From contig NW_012236514.1 of NCBI RefSeq assembly GCF_000787575.1, positions 186,001-250,000 on the forward strand: DNA of 64,000 bases, given 5' to 3'. Both the position numbers and the translations under genes were made by a program. Each line of letters begins with the position of its first letter. The stretch's first letter is position 1. The notes below the pieces were generated by a model. The model was not told the origin of the DNA. It saw only the letters and a list, made by a program, of their open reading frames with translations, and searched no databases. Shown piece by piece: positions 23,759 to 32,700 of this stretch. This DNA comes from Acytostelium subglobosum LB1 (Eukaryota; Evosea; Eumycetozoa; Acytosteliales; Acytosteliaceae).

Positions 23759-24775
23759 ATGTCATTAACAGAAGAAGAGAGAGCTAAAATCGTGAGAGCC
23801 AGAAGGAGAGGATATTCAAAGAAATTAATATCAAAGATGTACAATATTTCCCGATCAACTGTGAGCAGGACTATTCAACGACACAGCGAGCGAGGAGACT
23901 TCAAGGACCGTCTCAAATCGGGACGCCCTTCAAAGTTTTCAAGAAGACTTAGAAGGAGGATCATCAAAGCTTTGGTCAGGAAGGAGGTCATCACTTTGGA
24001 CGAGTTGAAAGCCAAACTTGAACTGAGATACGATACAGAGATATCAACGGCTCAAATATCTCGTATCGCTGCAAAGGAAGGTCTCACCTATCGCAGTTTA
24101 AGCAGGAAGCACGATCTAAAGCAAGTAAACGCAGATCAAAGGCTCGAGTTCGCTATGGCTCATCGAGACTGGACAGCGGAACAATGGGAACAGATAGTAT
24201 TCTGTGATGAGACCACAATTGAGTCCAACTTCAAGAACTACCGTCAACACGAGTGGGCTAGACAAGATAACAACACATTCAGTCGAGTTCATGGCATCAG
24301 GAGACTTCCCGGAACCAAGGTCAATTTCTGGGGATGTGTCACGAGTGCTGGTGTCGGATATCTCTCTGAGATTGAAGGCAATTTAGAAAACACTCAATAC
24401 ACGGAGATTCTTGATGATGCATACTCTCGATCCATCCGATATTATCATGGCCAACTCCCAGACTTTACACTGGCGATGGACAACTGTCCAATTCATAGAG
24501 CAACAAATGTCACCAGCCACTTGAGAAGGAAGAGGATACCCACCCTATTCATTCCCCCATATTCACCAGACATCAACATTATAGAGAATCTTTGGGCGAT
24601 CTTGAAGAAGAGAGTCAAGAGAGAGCTGGCAAAGAACCCTGGAGTGGTCCTTTCCGACCTTGCCAATGAACAATGGGAGCTAATGGATGACAGCATTGTT
24701 GAGAACCTATACGCCTCCTTGCCACAACGAATGGAGGACATTATAACAGCGAATGGATGGTGGACCAAATATTGA
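23759..24775 (+). CDS. Tc1-like DD34E transposase
   Basis: An intact 338-residue frame from the ATG giving MSLTEEERAKIV. An N-terminal paired-like helix-turn-helix region (about residues 1-110) includes the GYSKKLISKMYNISRSTVSRTIQRH helices and the GRPSK hook. The catalytic DDE domain has FCDETTIE, then MDNCPIH, then SPDINIIENLW. Exactly 34 residues separate the second Asp from the Glu, which is the DD34E signature of Tc1-like enzymes. The full acidic triad is kept with no stop or frameshift. It would cut and paste the element by binding the terminal repeats in the nucleus. An in-frame TTG start upstream is unlikely. Confidence 0.95.
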   Translation: MSLTEEERAKIVRARRRGYSKKLISKMYNISRSTVSRTIQRHSERGDFKDRLKSGRPSKFSRRLRRRIIKALVRKEVITLDELKAKLELRYDTEISTAQISRIAAKEGLTYRSLSRKHDLKQVNADQRLEFAMAHRDWTAEQWEQIVFCDETTIESNFKNYRQHEWARQDNNTFSRVHGIRRLPGTKVNFWGCVTSAGVGYLSEIEGNLENTQYTEILDDAYSRSIRYYHGQLPDFTLAMDNCPIHRATNVTSHLRRKRIPTLFIPPYSPDINIIENLWAILKKRVKRELAKNPGVVLSDLANEQWELMDDSIVENLYASLPQRMEDIITANGWWTKY

Positions 24776-24993
24776 CAACCTCCTTTGTCATTATTCTAGT
24801 TCATCGTTCCGATACCTTCGATCAATTTTCGTTGCATAAATAATGGCCATGTTCACTACTTATCATTTCAACACTCTCATTCAATTATTTGTAAATAAAT
24901 ATAACTAGCAATAAGTAATTCAATCAAGATTAGTAGATAATTGAGTCTATTATTTAGAGAGATAAGATATCATTTGGTATCTCTTAATATTGA

Positions 24994-25053
24994 AGAGATA
25001 TCAATCACCTATCTGTTTGCTCAGGGGGTGGCCATAACTTATGAAACGTACTG
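24994..25053 (-). repeat. Right terminal inverted repeat of the Tc1-like element
   Basis: The reverse complement matches the left end as described there. The terminal TA duplication at 25054-25055 is present. Confidence 0.9.
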
Positions 25054-25055
25054 TA

Positions 25056-25768
25056 TGTTTGGTTTTGTTCTTTGTCTTTTACATGTTGACTCTTTGCCCA
25101 CAATGTACTGCTGTGCAGTCAAAATTGTGTCAACTTCACTACGATTGATTCCTATTGTTAACCCTCATATTAAGTTACTATGTAAAAACGAATTCAAATC
25201 CTTAAGTCGTGCAATCACACAGCAATTCTCTCACAGGGGAATTGATGCAGAGGTCACCAATCGTGCGCGACTTTAACTGTTTTTCAAACATCTCGATCAC
25301 ACAAATGATCACCAAATGTGTAGATCATTGATCAAGGTATTGTCAACTTTATATATATTTGTATACATTCATCATGTGTCATTACATTTATAGTTAGTTT
25401 ACTGTTAGTAAATAGCAATCTATTAATTAAATATGCATTATACTCTTCAATATACTTGAGCATCATTTAAACAGCATCGATTAACAACAGTTCAAGCAGC
25501 AACAAATTTCCAACAGTCAACGATCAACAACAGTGACGTCAATCAATCAATAACAACAAGTATCCAGTGTTAATAACATCAACAACAATAGCAATCAATC
25601 ACAATAACAGCAGCGACATCAAACAATAACAAACAAACAAACAATTATAACAACAGCCACATCAATCAATCACAACAGTAGGGACCACAATCAATCACGA
25701 CACACGCAATCTCTCTATCTGTACTAACGATCAACTGCAGCAACATAACAACAAACAAACAACAACAA
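25056..25768. other. Right flank of the transposon up to the assembly gap
   Basis: A 74-codon open stretch (about 25056-25276, plus) ends at TAA and includes a balanced segment (NPHIKLLCKNEFKSLSRAITQQFSHRGIDAEVTNRARL). It has no start of its own and no family that I know, so it may be the 3' end of a gene split by the insertion. From 25489 the DNA becomes low complexity (CAACAG, CAATCA). No further gene is seen. Confidence 0.4.
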
Positions 25769-25868
25769 NNNNNNNNNNNNNNNNNNNNNNNNNNNNNNNN
25801 NNNNNNNNNNNNNNNNNNNNNNNNNNNNNNNNNNNNNNNNNNNNNNNNNNNNNNNNNNNNNNNNNNNN
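25769..25868. other. Assembly gap (100 N)
   Basis: Exactly 100 unknown bases, the usual size for a scaffold gap of unknown length. Flanks are low-complexity CAA repeats on the left and a hAT transposase tail on the right, so the missing DNA is probably repetitive. Confidence 0.99.
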
Positions 25869-26108
25869 ATCGAGAAACCAACTGTCAAAAAAAACAAATG
25901 GTGGAAGAATCATGCAAACGAGTACCCTATACTTTCAGCCATGGCCAGAGACCATCTTGCCATCAGATGTTCGAGTACATTCCTCGAAACAGAGTTTAGT
26001 GATGGACCAGATATAGTGACCCCAAACAGGAGCTCAATGGCTTCAGAGACAGTGGACCAGATCATGACATTGCGTTCAATCAACTCACTTCAGCTGGATA
26101 TCCAATAA
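25869..26108 (+). pseudogene. hAT-family transposase C-terminal (dimerisation) fragment
   Basis: Directly after the gap an open frame of 79 codons runs to TAA at 26106. It reads WWKNHANEYPILSAMARDHLAI, then CSSTFLETEFSD, then NRSSMASETVDQIMTLRS. This follows the hAT dimerisation pattern (WW...YP.LS.MARD.LAI..SS...E..FS....I...R..M....V). The rest of the protein would lie in or beyond the gap, so I cannot tell a whole element from a remnant or a domesticated gene. The usual Ser-Glu-Arg before FS is Leu-Glu-Thr-Glu here, so the copy may be diverged. Confidence 0.85.
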
Positions 26109-26272
26109 CCATCATTCAATCAATCTAACAACAACAACAACCATCATTCAATCAATCCAACAATCCAACAATATCAACCAAACAAATAATCCCACAACAA
26201 CATAATTAATTAATCAATCAATCATTTAAAGATAATAAAGGTCAGGTTTATCTTTGATCTACAAACACCTGT

Positions 26273-26289
26273 TCAGTTCACTGAACTGA
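26273..26289. repeat. 17-bp palindrome downstream of the hAT fragment
   Basis: TCAGTTCA and TGAACTGA surround one central C. It may belong to the hAT 3' end or another element border; this cannot be settled here. Confidence 0.3.
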
Positions 26290-26380
26290 TCTATTATACC
26301 TGTTGTATTGATGCACTCATTAGGATGTTTATCTTTATATTACCTAAGATCAACCTTAGGTGCGATCTATCGGAGCATTG

Positions 26381-26958
26381 ATCGTATCTCAGTTCAAGTT
26401 TGGCTTTCAACTCGTCCAAAGTGATGACCTCCTTCCTGACCAAAGCTTTGATGATCCTCCTTCTAAGTCTTCTTGAAAACTTTGAAGGGCGTCCCGATTT
26501 GAGACGGTCCTTGAAGTCTCCTCGCTCGCTGTGTCGTTGAATAGTCCTGCTCACAGTTGATCGGGAAATATTGTACATCTTTGATATTAATTTCTTTGAA
26601 TATCCTCTCCTTCTGGCTCTCACGATTTTAGCTCTCTCTTCTTCTGTTAATGACATGATTAATTGTAATGTACATAAATAATATTCTATCTCTTCCAACA
26701 AAGTGTTTGATGTTTGAACTCATTCATTCTTTACTATTGCATAAATAATGGACATGTTCATTACTTTAACAAAAATATCGTTTGAATGATAAAGATATAT
26801 TAATTCCATTTTTGGAAAAATATTCATAAATGGAAATTTTTGAGCAAAAGTGGACTACTATATTTGGAAGTGAATAAGAATCTTGAACCATATTTGTAGG
26901 AGATATCAAACTCGTACCTGTTTGAACAGGGGGTGGCCATAACTTATGAAACATACTG
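26381..26958 (-). mobile_element. Truncated copy of the Tc1-like transposon (578 bp)
   Basis: The copy runs on the minus strand from its outer end at 26958 (target TA at 26959-26960) to a break at 26381. It matches 23457-24034 of the intact element in length without any gap, and I saw no base difference in the stretches I compared. It keeps one terminal repeat, the inner 30-bp motif and the first 93 codons of transposase. It lacks the DDE domain and the other end. The insertion interrupts an ankyrin-like gene. The break leads into unrelated DNA. Confidence 0.92.
26414..26659 (-). pseudogene. Transposase 5' fragment in the truncated copy
   Basis: The DNA-binding half of the Tc1-like transposase, starting at the same ATG as the intact copy and identical in translation up to ELRYD, close to the break. 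The frame then runs about 30 codons into foreign DNA before a stop. Without the catalytic triad it cannot transpose; such a fragment could in principle still bind element ends. Confidence 0.8.
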
Positions 26959-28013
26959 TATCCACCTGCTTCTTTTACGATTGAAAACAATGTCTGTAGG
27001 ATATTAACACTGTCCTCCACGAAGCCAATACATGATATGTCGTTCTTTCCAAGGCGAATGTCCGGGAATCTGGAGATGAGGTACCTCAATACGTGGAGAT
27101 GTCCATACGTGCTCGCTAATAGTATTGAGTCGATGACTATGTTGACATTCTCATCAGAGTGCTCAAAGGCATCACCTTGAGTAATAAATTGAATCGACTC
27201 CAGTGCACCTTTTGATGCGAATAGCTTGAGCATCTTTGGTCCACAAGAACATTTCTTGAACTGAGAGAGCAAAAACTCGATTATTTCAAATGCACTGGCA
27301 ACATCGAGCAATTGTTGACAATTCACGTCATCAATGATATGTCCATTTTCCAATACATAATGCATTAGGTACAGATCTCCCAGCTCGGACGCAATCAAGG
27401 CAATGTCGAACCACTGTGACGTGGATGGTATACTCGATCCTCTCTTATTGGATATTGTGATGAAGGTGACCAAATGATTCTGATTCTTTGTTGTTACTAA
27501 GTGTCTGATGGTTCTACTTGAATACACATCTTGTAAAATGATTGATAAGTTTGGGTACTTGGTGAGTATGCCAACTCCACCATTGTCAAAGAATCGGACG
27601 ATGTCAGCTGGTGCAGAAAGATAGATTTGTGTGGCAATGGTGTTGATGTCTAGACGATTTGTTATTGTTGAGATACGTCCATAGATCTCCTCGAGCATGT
27701 CAAGTTTGCCAAGCTTGATTGCAGTGATTGTCCATAATTCAATTGAGGCAGACAAAACATACTGTCTAGTTTGAGTGTTCAGTGATCGCACCCTCATATT
27801 GAACAAATCTCTGAACAAAGATATGGTGCCATATTTGATCGACCAGGTCAATTGTAGGTCTTTGTATTTGATTAAATTTGGAGTACTATCGTTGAGTTCT
27901 ATTTCTTTAGGTTGTTGATTGCACAAGAGCAGTTGGTGAACATGTCCAAACAGAATCCTTCTTAAATATGGGTCATAGATGATGGCCTTAAATTTACTAC
28001 TATCGCTAGCCAT
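26959..28013 (-). pseudogene. Ankyrin-like dictyostelid protein, 3' end lost to transposon insertion
   Basis: From ATG at 28013 the gene encodes about 351 native residues and then runs into the transposon end at a TA dinucleotide. It has paired helices and ankyrin-like pieces (FDIALIASELGDLYLMHYVLENG, ILLASTYGHLHVLRYLISRF). Dictyostelids have large families of such proteins, usually longer than this. The frame stays open through 63 codons of transposon sequence (to 26766), so a chimeric product is possible. The natural C-terminus is not found. Function is unknown. Confidence 0.7.
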
Positions 28014-28036
28014 TATTTGACTTGGTCAATCAATCG

Positions 28037-28141
28037 CTTCTCTATTCCTACTCTCTATAGCTTATCTACTATGCCTTCGCTTCTCTACTTCTTTCTCTAT
28101 TCCTATCTCTCTCTATAGCTTATCTACTATGCCTATTCGCT
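28037..28141. repeat. Imperfect direct repeat upstream of the ankyrin-like gene
   Basis: Two units of about 45 bp share CTCTATTCCTA, CTCTCTATAGC and TTATCTACTATGCC in the same order (28037-28081 and 28093-28141). They lie just upstream of the start codon, followed by a C-rich run near 28150-28182. Confidence 0.7.
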
Positions 28142-28202
28142 ATTGCACACCTCACCCCTTACCCTTCACCCTTCACACCCCACAAAATAAACATCAAACG
28201 AA

Positions 28203-29564
28203 TTATATTATTTGATCCATTACTCTCTGTTCCTCTTTGTCCAAAAAGAATAATTTTGGAGCAGCTCTACTATTCTGAATTTCAATAGAATATTCAGAAG
28301 AGTATAAGTATTCCTTGATGTTTTTGACAGGTACCAAGGGTTGATACTTTGATTTGAACTTTGAAATATGACCCTTCTGAAAGCTGATCCATTTATCATA
28401 GCATAATGATAAAGACTTTCCAATCAATCCAACATGTCCATGTGAATGATTCCATAACATATCAACACAAACATCTTCCAAAATGTAATCCTTACAGTTG
28501 AACAATTTGATTAGTGTTTTATACTCTTGGTATGAAAATCTAAGGAATGAATAATCCAACATCATTGGTTTCAATTTCTTGAGTACCGAGGGCAGAGATA
28601 TTATGTTATCATTTGTATCCTCTCCGTATAATGACAAAAATAATATATGAATTGATTTGGGAAGTGTATTCATCAATAACCAAAATGATCTATTCTTGAT
28701 GTCATATAAATTCTTATTGAATATCCTATGACAATCATCCATTATAAAAAAAACTTCATATGATTTAGCGATAGTTAACCATTGATAAAAAGTATGATCA
28801 CTTTGTCTTATCCATAAATCATCAAGGTCCAGCTTGTGAATCCATTTCCAAGATATCCTCCTAGTTGCTGCTTCAGGTTTTGAATGTTTCAATTGATATT
28901 CTACTAATTGTCCAAATGATGTCTTGCCAGTGAATGGTGGAGATCTGATATAGACCATCTTTGTATCCAATAAATTAATAATACAATCTACTTTCTCCTC
29001 TCTAGGTATGATCACTTTAGTTCTCACCAATCCATCATATTCTAATTTCTCAACTACATCTATTATTAAAAAATTAATAAAAATATATATTTTTTAAAAA
29101 GGTTCTAACTTACTGATTGGATGAGATTCTCCTAATCTAGGTTCAATATCTCTTTGATCAAAATACTCAATTACTATTGGAGGTGAATATTGGTTTGATG
29201 TTGAAGTAGTAGATGTATGATAACAATCATATGTTGATTCCGGTATTTTAGAAGTTGGACCTCTTCTTTGTTGAAGATCATCCCAAAGAATATATGCTAC
29301 TTCATCCAGTTTACAACATAACATAAATTGTTCAATGTTCAAGCCTAATAGATCACTACCCTTTAAGAATTCATATTTGGTCATATGAGGGATACTTTGT
29401 ATATGTTTCATCTTCCTTTTCTTCAAATTTGATATCCAATTCTTTACATCTGGTCTCGTCCAATCACTTGGATCTTTAAAAAATATTTGTTAGTGGATGG
29501 CGTCCTAAATTGATATTTTATTTCCATATTTACCTTTGTTAATCCATGTTTGTATTTGTATCAT
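28203..29564 (-). CDS. SAM-like domain plus P-loop ATPase protein
   Basis: Three exons (29534-29564, 29114-29473, 28203-29059) join in frame to 415 residues. The first 75 residues have a SAM-like pattern (DPSDWTRPDVKNWISNL...FLKGSDLLGLNIEQFMLCCKLDEVAYILWDDL). A linker follows, then an ATPase core: VIIPREEKVDCIINLL, Walker A-like SPPFTGKTSFG, and a Walker B-like VFFIMDDCHR stretch. The later part has helices with no clear family. The plan is like that of STAND or AAA-type switches that pair an interaction domain with a nucleotide switch, but no repeat sensor is seen. Codons are much more AT-rich than in the TPR gene next door, which fits a young or accessory locus. Confidence 0.7.
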
Positions 29565-29731
29565 TCTTATATTATTTGTAGAGAACTTTGAATAATAATT
29601 GATTGATCATTTCTCTCACCTCACTTACTAATTCATTGATCTGTCCAATAAACCAATTCATTAGATTGATGTTACATAAAGGACCTGCCAGACAGATGAT
29701 GCTGCTGCTGGTCCTTAGATCTACACACCCT

Positions 29732-32700
29732 CTATTTATTTACAAAGAAGGTTGGGTTAAAGATGGCAATAGGCACTTGGAACTCCTCCTTTAGGTTCTG
29801 GACAGCAGAGATTAAGAATTGATACCTCTCCTTCCTAGTGGATGGCGTTGCATTCTTTACATTCTGCTTCAAGTGTACATCGTATATCTTGCACAGTCTA
29901 GACATAATCTCCTTTTGTTTACAATAGGGTATGAATAATACATTACAAATTGGTTTGCTCCTATAATTATTGTGAATGAATGAATGGTTAGTAATCTAGT
30001 CAATCTTGAAGTACAGGAGGATGATATTATACATACCTTAGAATAAATAGTGGAAGTTGTGAAAGGTCTACTATATCATGGTATGTGAATATGAATACTG
30101 GGAAGTGGATAGAGTCGTCAAAGCTCTCCAAGAAGTTGACAATGCCAGATATCTTGGATGTGGACAGGTCAAAGAAGTCCAAGTACTTGTACTTCTTCTT
30201 GACAACACTTGGCTTGACTCCAAGTTTGATCAATGGCGAAAGGAATGGTTGATTATCGTTTGGCAATCGGCCTGATGGTGTCTATATATGATTGATCATA
30301 ATGGTTAGTGAGTGAGATGGAATGCCAATGGAGTGGGTTATATAACATACATTGATGGTCGTGTAAAGGTTGTAAAAGATGCTCTTGAGCAATCTGTCCT
30401 TGCGTTGGTTGTCAATGTAGTGAGTCTTGTCAATGGATGAGTTGCAGCAACTGACAAAGGTTGGGATAATTCCATTCTCTTGGTTCTCTGGATCGCTAAC
30501 GTCCACACATGATGTCTTCATCAGGTCGTAAAGGGTAAGGTATCGCACCATAAAGTCCTGTATGATCAACTCCCAAGGGAACACCTGGAGACTCTTTGAG
30601 CAGATAAAGATCATTGGCGAGGTTGAGATGTTTGTCGCTGGCAGGGTGGCTGCTGACATTGTTGCCTCTGACGTCTTGGAGTTGCCAAAGAACACAAATG
30701 ACCTGGTCTTCTTGGCATTGGCAGCTGCTGTTGCTGCCGCCTGCGACTTGTGGGCCTCTGTGTCTGATTTCTCTGTGGGCAGTATCTCAAACAGCGAACC
30801 AAAGACTGAGCGTCTGAGATCGTTAACAATCTTCTTGCGATCAATGTCCTCTTGTGTGACCTCCTTGGATGAGGTGAGCGACAAGAGTGAGAGCAACGAT
30901 GTCAGGGTGTCGGGCTTGAATGCAATGGCCTGATCATTGACGTCCTCTGACGATGTGGTCAGAGGGCTGTCCAATGCACGACTGCTGCAACTCTTCTTCT
31001 CCTCACCACTGTTGACAAAGAGTGAGAGTTGTAGCGCATTCCTCTCGGTGCACTCATTCATCTCCCTCTGTGAGAACACCTTGCTGAGTGGAACATTGAG
31101 TTGATCGAATGACATGTAGCCCTTGGCGTGTGCCGGTCCTCCTCTGGTCATGCGCTTTGCCAAAGAGATGAGTGACAGCTGGTCCTTGGTGTACACCTTC
31201 CTGCCCTGTGAGGCGCCCACACTGTAGCTTCGGTTGTGTGGCTCGGACTGTGCAGCTGCCGCGGCAGCCGCCACCTTGTCGTAGGTGGCGCCGCCCGATG
31301 GTAGTATGGGCTGAGTGTTGGTGTGCTGGTGGTGGACCTCTGAGCCTGCGCCGTCGACTGTCTCGATTGCTGTGGGTGGTCCAATGATTGAGTTCAAGAA
31401 TCCAACGAGCTCGTTATGGAAGTTTGTCGTCTTCTCTATGAATCGTGGGGCAGACTTGAGGGCGTTGTGTGTGTTCCTGCTGAATGAGCCAAGGAAGCCC
31501 TTCTTCTTGGGGTCTGCAGCCTGCGCGCCGTCCACCGCCCAGTAGGGTCGGTTGCAGAGGGTGTACAACACCTTGTCCAGTGTGATCTGAGGGCTGACCA
31601 TGAATGACACCTTCTCCTTGGGATTGGAAAGAAGCATGATGTCCAGATAGACCATGTTGGTGCAGGGCTGCATCGTATCCAACTCCTCCATGCCACCAAT
31701 TCTGTTCAATCTCTTGCGTCCACTGTGCGGTAGATAGTGAATAAAGTAGTTGTCGACCTGTAGAGAGTACACCAGCTTCTGAAGCGAGGCGTTGATCTTG
31801 GCCTGCGCCGTTGTGAATGACAACTCCTCATACTTTGTGGAAAGGTCGCGTCTATTTGCTCCAAACACTGCGGTGGTGGTTGTGGACGATGCGTTGGAGG
31901 GTGTTCGTGTGCGGCCCATCAAAGCCTCGTGAGATGGTGATTGTGACTGAGTGATCTTGGGGCTAGCATTACCACTGCTACTGCTGTTGCCGGAAGCCTG
32001 TTGCTGACGGAACAATGATGCCAGACTGTTTGAACTCTGGAGCATGGGGATGTTGGGTGAGCCTGGCGATGAGGGGGTCGCAGCTGGGGCACTCTGGCTG
32101 ATCACTAGATGATTCTTGTACGCCTGGTGGATGGCCAGGATGTGCTTGATCGTGACCTTGCATCGTGTGGACAGATCGTCCTGGTTGATCTTGCCGATTG
32201 AGTACTTCCTGATCTCATTCTTGATGTAGTGCAGTGCACCCCACAGCTTCTCGCCAACGTCGTCTCCTGTCTTGACTGGACGCTCCTCTGGCCTGGTGCG
32301 CTCACAGAACGGTTGCTTGGGGATACTGAGCGTATGGACGGAGAAGTCCATCGAGATGGCGGCAGTCATCTCTGTCTTGCGCTTGATGTTGCGACCCAGT
32401 GTCAATGACTTGCCCAGGTAGGGGATGTAGATCTTGCCAATCATAGGGTTGGCATCATATGAGATTGGTCGGTTGGGGTTGATGGGACGCTTGCGTGCTT
32501 GGGCAATGTCAATCTCGAGCGAGAGGTAGCTGTCCACGAGCATCAGGTTCTTATTGATAAAGTCCTGATCAAAGGCAAAGAGGAATCGTATCATTCGCTT
32601 GCATGATTCAAACACCTTCTTGAGGAAGTGTAGTGGCGCGCTCTTGCCGATAAAGTGTGGTCCATCGCAAAAGAGCGTGTAGAAGAGGTTGCGCGCCTCG

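Larger units (their letters stand above)
23457..25053 (+). mobile_element. Intact Tc1-like (DD34E) DNA transposon, 1597 bp
   Basis: The ends are inverted repeats starting CAGTA and flanked by TA (23455-23456 and 25054-25055), the Tc1/mariner target duplication. The outer 32 bp match with one difference, and weaker matching continues to about 60 bp. A second 30-bp motif lies exactly 192 bp inside each end (23649-23678 and 24832-24861), also inverted between the ends. The interior carries one complete transposase gene. A copy of its first 578 bp, identical wherever I compared it, lies inverted at 26381-26958. Intact ends and an intact gene suggest recent or current mobility. Confidence 0.93.

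Noticed and set aside
24493-24768. Minus frame in the transposase gene
   Set aside because: Shadow of the DDE-domain coding sequence.
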